Below are positions 23,830 through 34,473 of a stretch of DNA of 64,000 nucleotides, one piece after another; position 1 is the stretch's first letter, and every line of letters begins with the position of its first letter. The translations under genes were made by a program, and so were the position numbers. Origin of the DNA: Serinus canaria. Its lineage: Eukaryota > Chordata > Aves > Passeriformes > Fringillidae. Where the stretch lies: the NCBI RefSeq assembly GCF_022539315.1, contig NC_066338.1:1054001-1118000 (forward strand), read 5' to 3'. A model generated the notes under the pieces. The model was not told the DNA's origin. It made no database searches and was given only the letters and a program-made list of their open reading frames with translations.

Positions 23830-24485
23830 CACAGAATGAATGAGGGTGCAAGGGGTCTGTGGGGCTCACCAAGTCCAATCCCTCTGCTTCAACCAGGATA
23901 CCTAGAGCCTGTTGCCCAGGATTATATCTGGGCCTACCTTTAATGTCTTCAATGATCCAGTCTCCACCATCTTTCTGGACACTCTGTGCCATGGTTCAGT
24001 CACCGTCACAGTAAAAATTAATTTTGTGATATTCAGAGGCAATCTCCTGTATTTCAGTGTGTGCCCACTGCCTCTTGTCCTGTCACTGAGCATCATTGAA
24101 AAGACACTGGTTCCCTGCTCTTTGCACTATTCTTTCCCGTATATATGTGCTCTGCGATGTAGATAAATGTCAAATACTTCCATGAAGCCCAGGCAGACGA
24201 TATTCTCTTCATCTACCAGGAGAGTTCATTCACCGGAGGAGTTTCAAAAGTTGTCAAGCACGAATTTCCCCTGGTAAATCCATGCTGACTACATTCTTTT
24301 GTCCTCCTTCATGTGCCTGGCAATGCTTTCCAGGAATAGCTACTCCATCAACTAACTTCCTGGGGATAAATATGAGGCTGGCTGGCTTGTACTTTTCTGA
24401 GTCCTCCTAGTTGCCTTTTGTGAAGATGGATGGCATTTGCTTTCATCCAGTCTTTGGGCCCTTTCCTCAGTCACCATGATCCATC
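23830..24485 (-). mobile_element. CR1 LINE fragment with internal deletion, left arm copy
   Basis: Read on the minus strand, the part at 24485-24180 corresponds to the start of the CR1 reverse-transcriptase domain, with residues resembling KANxxxxxKxxxxxxxxKYxPxSLxxxPxK. The sequence then jumps at about 24170 to the C-terminal end of ORF2, where a DRTRGSGHTLKYRRLPLN-like motif (near 24070) and an FTVTVTEPWHRVSRK-like motif are readable. The central catalytic region is missing and stops interrupt the rest. The same deletion is present in the right arm at about 58275-58915, so it predates the duplication. Confidence 0.85.
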
Positions 24486-26116
24486 AAACATGATCAGGAG
24501 TGGCCTCAGAAGAACATTGCTAACACCCTTGAGACCTGTGCATCCATCTCAACAAGGCCTGTGGACTTTATGGAATACTTACCAGTTCAGTGACTATGCT
24601 CATAGAAATTTCCATGGGATAAGAGGAAATTTTAACAGGTACGTGAAGAGTGAGTGAAAAGCTATGGGCGCAATCCAAAAGGACAAATACTAGAGTTCCC
24701 TTTGAATCATCCCATGATGGTGCTGAGCAGCTTTAGATCCAGGGAAGCTTCCTCTCTGCTTTTACCTTAGCCAGTAATAAAATATGTTGACCATTCACTT
24801 GCAATAGAAAAAATTCAATGATTTCCAAATGTATTGCCTCCTAACTAGACAATAATGTACTGGCTGGGTATTCCCCTAACAGATGAGAGCACCTGCTTGA
24901 TGTCTCTTATGCGTGCAGACTATTCAAATTAGGTCATTTGAGTGGGGATTACTGGTCTTCCAATTTTCTTCCTGATGAATTTGGAATATTTACTGAAGCA
25001 AGGACCTGAAGATGAAAGCTTCATTTCCCATCAGCGCACTCTAACATCCCTGGCCGTAATGCCATTGTTTCTCGCCAGCTGAGTTAAGAATTGATGACTA
25101 CAAAGTGGATCAGCTCCAAAGGAAAGATCAAGGCTGGATAATATTCTCTCTTGGTAAAGCTATTTATCTCAAATGAAGTGACCAACTTCTAATCACTCAC
25201 TGGCCTAAAGCTACAAGGAGGGGGAGATGGACCAGGTTTCCTTCCACTGCTGTTCTCTTTGTAACCTCAGTGTTTAATATGGGTATGAAGACATTCAAAA
25301 AGATAGTGTTGCAGAATTCATAAAATTCAGTCTTAAAAAAACCATTTTTTTGCAGCTGAAATGAAAAGAGCAAATAAAATGTATAAGTTTGTCTTGCCCT
25401 GTTCTGAAGGTTTTCTTACCGGCACACCTTTCCTTATGTAAAGCACTGTCCTTTCCTAAATACTCTCATATGGAGGAACATGCTTCTGATAAGAAGAGCA
25501 CTAGGATTTCTTTACTCCACCTTTTATTTTTACTGATGCTTGGTCCTCTGAAATGCATGGTTTTCTAAAACTGAAATGTGCTACTATTGCTCCCACGGGG
25601 TAAGCCGCAGACTCTTTCTGTCTGCGGTGTCACTAATCAGCTATTCTCCTATTTGTCTTTAAGTAGTTGAATATTCTGGTCTAAAAGTAGCACCTTCTAT
25701 GTGGCCAGTGTCATCCTAAATCCAAACACCCTCCTGCAAAGGACCTCTGGTTCTGTAGTCAGCTAAGGAAAAAAGACCCGTCCATCCATGCTTCCTGATT
25801 TAAAATATTAGGCTGTTATATCTCTAAACAATTCTATGCAGTTGAACACTACTTATCTTTGGCATATTCCTTCAACTCACTTGCAAGTCATTCATGCGTT
25901 GGGTTATTGTTAGAATTGCTTCATTTGAAGATGATTAAAAGGGGTAGGAGAATACTTTTGTGCCTCTGGTATGAGGATACTTTTCAAATCCATACAAACT
26001 TCCTTCTTAAAAAAACCTGCATCCTGTATTGTCCTAGCTTACATTATAAAAATGCATTCTATTCCCACCCTCAAGAACTGCGGAAACCAGGGCTGGCATC
26101 TTTTTTCCTTACCTCC
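24486..26116. other. Block B sequence shared with right arm, unassigned
   Basis: About 1.6 kb matched in reverse at about 56600-58270. I recognise no further element; short frames are not maintained between the arms. Confidence 0.5.
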
Positions 26117-26568
26117 TGTTAATGGGCCAAACAAAGTCTTACCACATGACTCAGAGATAACTCCATCCAGGAGCCATTGCTGTTTAATGGGTAATCAAGG
26201 ACCCAAAGCATGATTCAAATTGATATCAGCCCATTGCGAGATGCTCCGCCCAGAGGGGAGGAGCTAAACATCCCCATGTGGATATCATCTGGGTTTTGGG
26301 ACGCAACAAGCAGTCTTTCCATTGCATTCCCAGAGGAACGGCCACCCTTACCCACTGGTTTTCCAGGAGACAAGAGCTACCATATGATTTCTACAGAATG
26401 ACCTTTTCAACAGGACCATTTAATCCAAACTGCGACCACTAACCCAACTGGATGGACATCAGCTTTTATTTTGACTCTGACCGTGGTTTTTTTCTGTATT
26501 CTTGCATGTAATTGGTTTTTCCCCCTTTTCCTAATAAATTGTATTTCTGACTTGGAGTCTCGCTGCAA
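26117..26568 (+). mobile_element. ERVL-like LTR, ~452 bp, left arm copy
   Basis: Begins TGTTAATGGGCC after CCTCC, contains a GCTCCGCCC-type promoter-like segment, a CCACTGGTTTTCCAGGAGAC segment, and an AATAAATTGTATTTCTGACT signal near 26532. It is directly abutted by another LTR on the minus strand at 26569, which probably inserted at or near its 3' end, so its exact end and TSD are not resolved. The right arm has the same composite at 56144-56596. Confidence 0.65.
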
Positions 26569-27130
26569 TGCCGGATTTCTTCAGCCCGACTAGCTCCCGA
26601 CACCGACAGCAAGAGTGTGCCGCCCCAAGAAAGCTGTCGAATCCATGCTGCAGCTGTAGGGCACAGCTGCTCTACGGCACAAGTGGACTGCCTTGGGGAT
26701 AGAACTGCGCTGAGGGCAGGGACAAGGAACAGGGAGAGGTCTTCTGTTGTCTTTCAGTTTACTCCCTGGAAGGTCAAGGACAGAAAGATACTGACTCAAA
26801 GGCATACATCAACTTCTAAAAGGGGTGAGGTCCCAGGGGAGTACACAATCTTGAAGCAACTGGGAGAAAGTGGAGGTGGAACTCAAGGTGGGGAATACAA
26901 TGTTTAAACCAGTAGGGGGACTACAGGGCAGGAAAATATCTTGAACAAACCAATGGGGTTTCGAAGGGCACAAAATTAATAGGGAAGTTTCTAGAGAAAG
27001 GGGCAGGCTTGGGGAGGGGTTGATGTTCACTGGGAGAAGGATCAGGGAACAAAAGGGCAGGTCTTTGGGGAAAAACCAACACTACAGGGGGGAAAGGAAC
27101 AATCCATTAATAATAACATATGCTAGAACA
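26569..27130 (-). mobile_element. ERV LTR, ~562 bp, left arm copy
   Basis: On the minus strand it starts TGTTCTAGCATATGTTATTA and ends GAAGAAATCCGGCA. The start resembles that of the 15342-16064 family (TGTGGCATCGTG... followed by TTATTATTA), and both share a CCATTGGTTTGTT-like CCAAT region, so I infer a related ERVK-like group. The counterpart in the right arm is 55564-56143. Flanking bases do not give a clean TSD. Confidence 0.65.
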
Positions 27131-27490
27131 GCACAAAATAGGAAGGATTATAAAACGGACTACTAGAACTGCATTACAATAATAAACACCCACTGCAACA
27201 GAGTGTCTCACTGGTTTTGCTTTCAAACCAGGAGAGGTGCCAACCCAAAAATTTCCCAACTTCAAAGTCAACTGGCTGCAGTTTTGATTTCCTTCTTAAA
27301 TATATCACCGAGGCGCTACCAGCTTCTGTAATTGGCTTAGCAGCATGTCTGTTCTTAGTGCCAAGCAGGGATTCACTTTGCCAGGCATGGAGGAAGTTTC
27401 TAGGAGCTTTCCACAAAAAATCACTTCTGTGGCTGGCTTCTTCCCTCCCCACCAAAAACCAAGCCATGCCAAACCAACACCTTAACTAAT
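27131..27490 (+). mobile_element. Fragment of recurrent avian repeat, left arm copy
   Basis: The region around TTAAATATATCACCGAGGCG, followed by a GGAAGTTTCTAGGAGC segment and CACCAAAAACCAAGCCATGC, matches a repeat I recall as widespread in birds. The right arm copy is 55205-55555. A frame of about 90 codons is open in both arms (for example 27217-27489), with few changes, but the same frame text is a known feature of the dispersed repeat rather than of a host gene as far as I can judge. A named assignment needs a repeat-library search. Confidence 0.4.
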
Positions 27491-28207
27491 CCGTAGTACT
27501 CAGTACGCATCCAATAATTCCTTTTAAAGGATACTTTACGTTTTTTACCAAACACACTGAAAAGAAGTGGATCCATAATATTGATAAAAATTGTTCCAGT
27601 TCAATAGAAATATTGGGTCATGCAACTCTAGATTACATAGCTATTTTTTTGTACAATACACAGAAGAGTTTTTCACCTCCATGTAAGAGCCTAAATGAGG
27701 GATGCGGGACTCCAGGCGGCTCTCCAAAATGCAGTTTATTCCATCCAAGAAATTGCAGCAGTCCAGGGTAGTGGGCGACAGAGCCTGTGCCTACAGCTGT
27801 CAGCTCTAGCTGCAGGCAGGCCTAGAGACCCTTTGGTTTTGGTTACAATGCATTATATACTATGCTGAGCATCTTCATAGAGTAGAACCAATCTATCCCT
27901 TAACTATTATCCATAGACTATCATAACTACACTAATTACCATATTTATGTTACTATTCTCCAATCACTAAAAGTCAGTACATTACAGTTTAGGCTGAAAG
28001 TTGTTTTTCAGTTTTCTCGGCAGTGGAAAATTCTGAGACCTTTTTTCTGCTTGCCACATGGGCAGGCTTGTTTCCTGTGCTATCTTCCTGCTTGGTAAAA
28101 ACATCTTCTTGTTTGGGGTGGGTTTATCCTTTGCTCGAAGTCATAAAAGCCCCTTCTAACTAACATACCCTTTGCCTCCTTGCTTATCCAGTAAGACTGG
28201 CTCAGCA

Positions 28208-28459
28208 TTAATTTTCTACTAGATCAAAACTTTCTTCCAACTCTATTACTTCTTCAGACTCCACATTCAAAAATCTTTCTGCCAAGCATCCATATCTGTG
28301 AGACTTTCTTGTCAAACTTTCATCTTTTCCAACACCTCTAAAGAAATGTTTCCTGATGGTTTGGATCAGAAGATCCAGTATTGCCATCCTGAGATTTTTG
28401 CTTCGAAGCCCATTAGCTGTGCTCAAGGTTTTGGCCATGTTCTTTGTTGTGCCTTGCAT
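28208..28459 (-). pseudogene. Unrecognised 83-codon frame, open in left arm, broken in right arm
   Basis: The frame starts MQGTTKNMAKTLS and ends FDLVEN, with a basic region RKSHRYGCLAERF in the middle. In the right arm (54235-54492) the same start is followed after about 17 codons by a stop in place of arginine, although the downstream 60 codons remain open from an internal methionine at 54307. Between the arms I count two silent and three amino-acid changes in the downstream part, too few to judge selection. I do not recognise the sequence. It may be a gene-derived scrap, a retroposed exon or chance. Confidence 0.2.
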
Positions 28460-28936
28460 ATATTTTGGCTAGAAAGCCGGAGTACATGATGTCCTTGCTG
28501 CAGTAGCCATGGGAAATAAGGCGGAGTGTCTGGCTGATACTGTCTTCAGTACCGGGGCTGTAGACTATCCACCACTCCCCCAGGGAGGAGAGGATCCCTA
28601 AAGGAATAGAATATTGGCTATGCTCTGGGAGTTTGACAGAGAGAAAGATCCTCCTAGCTCAAATGCTTTGTCTCCTGGAGTTCTGAGGAATATGTTGTGA
28701 AGAAGAAGGCTGCTGTCTTTTCCAAGAATCTTCAGTGCATTCAAGAGGATCATTGAACTTCTTGTCTGAGAATGAAAGAAATATTAGTAGGAATTAGTTA
28801 TTTTTCTCTGTCTGTGCACCACTCATTGAATTTGGGTAGGTTAAATTTTATTTCTTTATTTAATTTAATATTACATCTGAAGGTGTTCCAAATTCCCAAA
28901 TTCTGCTTCACTTCATTCTTTTGTAGGCCAGCCTGG

Positions 28937-29662
28937 TGCCGCGGCTGCTGTGTTGAAAGCACTTCCCTCCCGTCCGAGCAGGGGGGGAAGGCGGCCGGGG
29001 CTAGCTCGGAGCACAGCAGCAGCTAGCAGCTAAGGGGGCACTACCCAGATCCGTCAGGGATGTCCGGGCTGCGCCTTCCTTGGCAGGACAGCAGCAACAG
29101 TATCAAAAAGAAGCGGCAAGGCGGAGAAGCCGAGAGAAAAGAGGGTCTTGACACGCCCGGTGTAGCCCAGTGGTTTTAATGTATCATTTCTCCACCGCGT
29201 CCAGGCGGGAAAAGACACCACTGCGTCCAGGCGGGAAAAGACAACACAAAAGGGGGAGAAGCAGTATAAAAAGGGGTGTACAAGAACCAATCGGGAGAAA
29301 CTGAGGAGGGGAATTCAACATGACTGACAGGGGTGGCAACAAGTGATACACGAACGAAGGAGGGGCTCAGGGCACCTGCCCAATCACCCCCTGTGGAAGG
29401 GAGAAGTTTCTGGAAGGATGGGGGGGGTTTCAGGAGATGAACGGGGCTCTGGAGGAGGGGAAAGGGGCAGTTGCCAGGGGAAACGGGGGTGGAGACAAGG
29501 GCTTGGCAGCGAGCCCAGACAGGGAGGACACCATTCGAGGGAAAGGGGGAACCAGGACTGAACCATCGAACTGGGTATAGGGGTGTAACTGGGGGAAAGC
29601 ATCACAAAACAATACAAAACAGGGAAGATAACTCAATTGGGAACTGAACACACCCCACAACA
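28937..29662 (-). mobile_element. Solo LTR, 726 bp, private to left arm
   Basis: Flanked by a perfect 6-bp duplication GCCTGG (28931-28936 and 29663-29668). On the minus strand it starts TGTTGTGGGGTGTG and ends AGCCGCGGCA, with a CCCGATTGGTTC CCAAT-type box, a TATA-like TTTTATACTGC, and ATTAAA before a GC-rich R/U5. Two copies of a ~20-bp motif (GCGTCCAGGCGGGAAAAGAC) lie at about 29200-29243. The right arm has a single uninterrupted site at 53768-53773 with both flanks. It is much more GC-rich than its surroundings. Frames within it are incidental. Confidence 0.92.
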
Positions 29663-29668
29663 GCCTGG

Positions 29669-32085
29669 TTCATCTTTTCTCTGCTGTATTATTGCAGACC
29701 ATAACTGAATGGATTTTTTTTTTTTCATTTTGAACATTAGGTTTAAACTGTATGAACAGAACACTTTATTTATCATTATTTTACCAGTTTGCAAGGAAAT
29801 ACAAAATTTTGAGGACAAGTGATGCAACTCCACTTGAGGTTTTCAATGGAAGAGAAGGATGACAATGTCCTACATTCACAGCATTGTTTACAGTAATATT
29901 GCGGCTAGTGTCCAGCAACTTAGGTCAGGTTCTGGAAGCAGTCAGCCATGATAGTATAGAAGTCTAAAAAGTTTCCGTTTGGCAGCTTTTCTTGAAAAAT
30001 AGCTAATATGTCACAATGTTGTGCTGAATCTTGTTGTACAGACCCTTCTTTTGAGGTCTGAACTCCTTGCTGGACCTCTGTGTCTGAGAATCAGATACAG
30101 TAAACCTATGTTTCCTTATATGCTGTAAGAATTTGGTTCTAATCTAGAAGAGCAAGAAAAGGTTGCCATATTAATAGAACCTAGAGAATCTGCTAAGAAA
30201 GCAGTTAATGGACTGCTTTTTTGATACAAATTGGAGCAGAGATTTAGTTGTTTGCTGGGGTTTTTTTTTGCTTCTCAATAGAATTTTAGAAGTGGCGGGG
30301 TAAGAAAGTGTGGATTTTTATAGGTTTGCCTTGAAAGAAGAATTACAGGGGAATCTGTTGAAAAGAATTAATTCAGGGCTCTATGCATTAATGCATTCTT
30401 TCGTACAGAGTTTCAGAAGTGAAAACCAAGAGGAGAGAGTGCCGATAAGATGATTTAATAGAATGAATTCAAAATAGCATTCTTTTCTCTCTGAATTACA
30501 GCTCTAAACCTCAGGGTGTTAATAGGAAGTACATAACAATCTCAAAGATCTAAAAATGGATGATGAAGTTTTATATCCAGTAAACCGTAAGGCTTCACAT
30601 TTTAATCTGGTTTGCATTTTGGCAAAAGCCTGGAATCTTTTGCAATTTGCCAGATAACAAGGGATTTAGAACAGGAAGTATGCAAGTAATCTTTTGGACC
30701 CTTCATCTCCCTTCTTAAAACGATGAATGCATTTATTATGCTCCTATTTTTACTCCATCAGGGGATTTGATCATAGAAATGTCTAGTCATTCTTTTCTTG
30801 TTTTCAACCCCTCAAAGAGCATGAATCAAAACTATTCAGAAGTTCTTGATCTACAACAGTGACAAGCACTAAGCTGGCAAGAGTCAGTGGACATTAGCAG
30901 ATCCCCTATGACAGCCCCCTATGGCGGGCTGTTCTGGCAGGACTGATCTTGGAGGGGCTGGAATTCTGTGAAATAGAACATTCTATGAATGGGAAAAATG
31001 GAAAGAGATTCTGAACGTTCAACCCAACACATGAACAAGTAATAGGGCAGGTAATTTTCTGCGGAAATTTCTTTAGCCCCAGTGTTGTGGATGAGGATTA
31101 CTCTTCCTACCTCCTTTAGCCAGCTGCCAGCACAGCCAGGTTACTCCGCTTATGAACAGAAAACCAGAAGAAGTGATTTTTGAACAAAACACCAATCAGG
31201 ACCTTAGAGTGTTTTTTGCTGCAAGATGTTTCAAGGCAGATAGGGAAACAATTCCATTTTAGAGAGTGTGTTGAGAAGACCAGGTTGGAAGTTAAAAACC
31301 GTGGGTTCTGTTTCTATATATGTTACTGATTTTGCTTCTTACCTATTTGGTGGGGGTTTGGTTTTTTGGTTTGTGGGGTTGTTGGGTTTTTTTTTTGTTT
31401 GTTTGTTTTGTTTTTTGGGGTGGGTTTTTTGTTGTTTTTTTTTTTTTTTTTTTTTTTTGGTTTGGGGTTTAAGACAGAAAAGTGCTGTAAGGTTAAAATA
31501 CTTTTGAGATGCCTTGTGCAGAAAAACTTGTAGTTACTGCTAAGGCCCATGGGCCAGTTCCTGTTTCATTTCTGAGAAACTATAAAATTCCCTTCTGTAT
31601 TTTAGTTCTAACCATCTGTTGTTTTGGTGGAGATGTAAATTAAGAAGACTAATTTTTGAATCTGGAGGGATGTATTTACCGTTTTGTGGCTGCCTTTTCA
31701 GTCTCTGAGCCATCAATGAAAAAAAGGAGAAGAATCTACACTGTTTTCAACCTGTGGACCATCCACTACTGTCCACGTGCTTGGATTCAAAGCCAAACAA
31801 TCTTGTCAGTCCTCATTGGGAGGAATTATTTGGATTCAAAATACTAGACTAGTATTGGATTTCCACCAGCATGGTCCATTGAGTAGCATCTATCATCTGC
31901 ATTTCAATATTGAATCTTCCTCTACGTTTACTGTGCAAAGCTCTTTCAGAATGATGGTGTGCCCACTGTCTCAGCAGCTGTGATGTTTTCACCAAGACTC
32001 CCATGGAAAGGAGCTGAAGAAAAGGCAAGGCAGGGCAGTGATTTCTGTTGCTCACTTGCATTACCCACAAGCCAAAGCTATTTAG
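29669..32085. other. Block B sequence shared with right arm, unassigned
   Basis: AT-rich sequence matched in reverse at about 51380-53767. It contains a long interrupted T/G tract (31380-31470) that is much reduced in the right arm (52020-52075). Several frames of 60-75 codons survive in both arms (for example 31656-31847 and 51617-51814 on the other strand) but end differently, and I do not recognise them. Confidence 0.5.
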
Positions 32086-32500
32086 TCAAAGCTATTCTTT
32101 TTCAGCTTAATTTGAGGCTGAAAAAGAAAATGCCTTCAAAGGATTCAAAAAATCATCGCTCAATGCTGAAGTTCAGTATTCAGGACTTGAGCACATCGCA
32201 CAGGCTGAGAGAATTAGGACTGTTTACCCTGGTGAAGAGAAGGTTGCATGGAGACCTACCAGCATCTTCCAGTATCTGAAGGGAAGCAGGAGACGAACTC
32301 TTCATTAGGAACTATGGAGACAGGACAATAGGCCATGGCTTCAAAGTGAAAGAGGGCAGGTTTCAACTAGATACTAGGAAGAAATTCTTCCCTGTGAGGG
32401 TGGTGAGACACTGGCACAGCTTGCCCAGAGAAGTTAGGGACACCCATACCTAGTGTTCAAGGCCAGACTGGATGGTGCTCTGAGCAACTTGGGCAAGTAA
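32086..32500 (+). mobile_element. CR1 LINE 3' fragment, left arm copy, cut by gap
   Basis: Reading plus, the residues [19 protein letters not shown] are the expected C-terminal segment of CR1 ORF2, followed by [19 protein letters not shown] and [23 protein letters not shown] motifs and then the 3' region, up to the gap. The right arm has the full 3' end with the octamer-like tail at 50895-50916. A hairpin with a 10-bp stem lies at 32097-32126. Confidence 0.85.
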
Positions 32501-33000
32501 NNNNNNNNNNNNNNNNNNNNNNNNNNNNNNNNNNNNNNNNNNNNNNNNNNNNNNNNNNNNNNNNNNNNNNNNNNNNNNNNNNNNNNNNNNNNNNNNNNNN
32601 NNNNNNNNNNNNNNNNNNNNNNNNNNNNNNNNNNNNNNNNNNNNNNNNNNNNNNNNNNNNNNNNNNNNNNNNNNNNNNNNNNNNNNNNNNNNNNNNNNNN
32701 NNNNNNNNNNNNNNNNNNNNNNNNNNNNNNNNNNNNNNNNNNNNNNNNNNNNNNNNNNNNNNNNNNNNNNNNNNNNNNNNNNNNNNNNNNNNNNNNNNNN
32801 NNNNNNNNNNNNNNNNNNNNNNNNNNNNNNNNNNNNNNNNNNNNNNNNNNNNNNNNNNNNNNNNNNNNNNNNNNNNNNNNNNNNNNNNNNNNNNNNNNNN
32901 NNNNNNNNNNNNNNNNNNNNNNNNNNNNNNNNNNNNNNNNNNNNNNNNNNNNNNNNNNNNNNNNNNNNNNNNNNNNNNNNNNNNNNNNNNNNNNNNNNNN
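32501..33000. other. Assembly gap of exactly 500 N
   Basis: Placeholder gap at the inner end of the left arm, in the middle of a CR1 3' region. The right arm continues for about 100 more bases of CR1 beyond this point, so the left arm very likely continues into the gap. The sequence after the gap is unrelated LTR. Confidence 0.99.
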
Positions 33001-33217
33001 CGAAGTGTGTAAAATAAATGTGTATGAACCTATTGTGAAATTGTATGCATATGTATTTGGAGAGAAAGATAAAAAAGGGACCTGAAGATCCCAGAGGTAT
33101 GCATGCCTTTTAAGGGGAGTAATCCCCACATGCGTCCAGTGCTGCAATAAACATACCAGCTTTAGAACTTTTACAAAGTTGTAGAGTGTTTAATTTTCTC
33201 CACAAAACACAGGGGGT
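33001..33217 (+). mobile_element. 3' part of an LTR
   Basis: A segment ending in a promoter-to-polyadenylation arrangement, with GTATGCATGCC, then CAATAAACATACCAGC (33146 region) and a GTAGAGTGTTTAATTTTC stretch, resembles the 3' part of an avian ERV LTR in plus orientation. Its 5' part is in the gap. It abuts the next LTR fragment without visible internal sequence. Confidence 0.5.
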
Positions 33218-34473
33218 TAAAAGCTGTGAACTCCCAGGGGAAACTCTCTTTGGGTTCCAGTCTTGGAAGAGAACAGACCTTCCCCTGCCAGGCACCGAGC
33301 TGGGCGGGGTGGGAGGGGAGCCTTGCAGCCGGAGGGAGGTAGGCCAGGCCTGGGCCGAATGGTGGAGAAGCGCTGTGAGGCTTCAGGCAGCCATCCCCCA
33401 TTCCCCCCCCGGAGGAAGAGAGAGAGAGAGAGCAGCCTGTGCCTGTGACAGCGCGGTCGGCGTGAAGGAGAAGCGGGGGCGTGCCCGGAAGTGTGGCTAG
33501 CCGTGGGAGTTCAAGAACCAAACCGGCAGAGCCTGGGACTTTTAACCCTTTTTGGGATGATGGAAACTTTGCAAATGCTGATTCTTCCTGAAGCTGAGAA
33601 GATAGAGTGGGATAGCAAGAAAATGGGCAAGTGAAAGACATTGAGAGAAGTTGAGAAGAATCCTAGGTGGGAGGAGATGATGGAGTGGCCTTTAGCTGGA
33701 CTTTTCTTGAATAGCAAGGACAGAACCACTTAAGTTCCTGTGACACAGAGACTGCATTCTAGGGGGAGGCAATGGCTCAGAGCCAGGAGAGTGCGGTGAT
33801 GTGAAAGTGTGTGAACAGAGATGACGGGTGATGAGGGTGGTGGTGGTGCCCTCCGTCTTCGAAGAAGAAGAAGAAGAAGAAGAAGAGGAAGATGATATCT
33901 GTTCAAGAGACCCCTCAGCCCCAGGGGGTAAAATTCGGGGGGCACAGGTGTCCCAAAGGAGAGGGACTGTGCTCTTTTTGGAACTGGACAAAGCATCCTT
34001 AAAGGGAAAAACCCTAGAAGAAGCTCTGGTCCATGTGCAGTGGTGAGAGCACTGGACATGGAAGGAAGAGGTCACGATTGCAAATGTTCTCCGGGCGGTG
34101 CCACACGTGACACGGAAACACGAGAAGTTTAGCCTGTTTCCTGGGGAAGTCTGTGGTGCAAGAGGGATTCCTCTCTTCCTGAGGAATTGAGAATTGATTA
34201 TCTAAAGGGTGGTGATGGACTGAGAGTGAATTGATCTAAAGAGTGGTAACGGAATTAGAAATTTAGTGGGGGGAGGAGGAGGAAATTTAGAAGGTTTTAA
34301 TCCTGTATTCTGTCCGTTTTTCCTTGTAGTTTTAAGTTAATAAGTTCTGTTTTTCTTCCAGTCTTAAGTTGGAGCCTGCTCTGCTCTGTCTCTGATCACG
34401 TCTCACAGTAGATACCAGGAAAAGAGGTACTCTCATCGAAGCACTGGCATTTCGCCAGGCTCAAACCATGACA
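33218..34473 (+). mobile_element. 5'-truncated copy of the ~1.3 kb LTR family
   Basis: Collinear with 13200-14386: it begins around the TATA position (TTAAAAGCTGTGAACTCCCAGG against TATAAAAAGCAGAACTCCCAGG), continues through a GATGATGGAAACTTTGCAAA core, and ends CAAACCATGACA at 34473. The ~125 bases upstream of TATA are replaced by another LTR. A (GAA)9 run at 33861-33887 and a GA run near 33415-33432 are private to this copy. The satellite begins directly after it, so this insertion or a rearrangement defines the array edge. Confidence 0.7.
33861..33887. repeat. (GAA)9 microsatellite
   Basis: Nine GAA units in an uninterrupted run within the long-LTR fragment; polyglutamate or polyserine stretches in overlapping frames are a by-product. 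Confidence 0.95.

Larger units (their letters stand above)
17718..32500 (+). repeat. Left arm of large inverted repeat
   Basis: The arm matches the reverse complement of 50895-64000 along its whole length. Coordinate sums of matching points step exactly as expected from three extra LTRs: about 81,720 near 17,718-21,460, about 82,760 near 23,490, and about 83,450 between 29,670 and 32,490. Sampled stretches differ by about 5%. The arm therefore spans about 14.8 kb here (about 13.0 kb without the three private insertions). Its inner end is hidden in the 500-N gap and its outer end may reach beyond the matching point. It contains block A copy 2, CR1 fragments and an LTR pair shared with the right arm. 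Confidence 0.93.

Noticed and set aside
32434..33147. 237-codon frame
   Set aside because: Spans the second 500-N gap.
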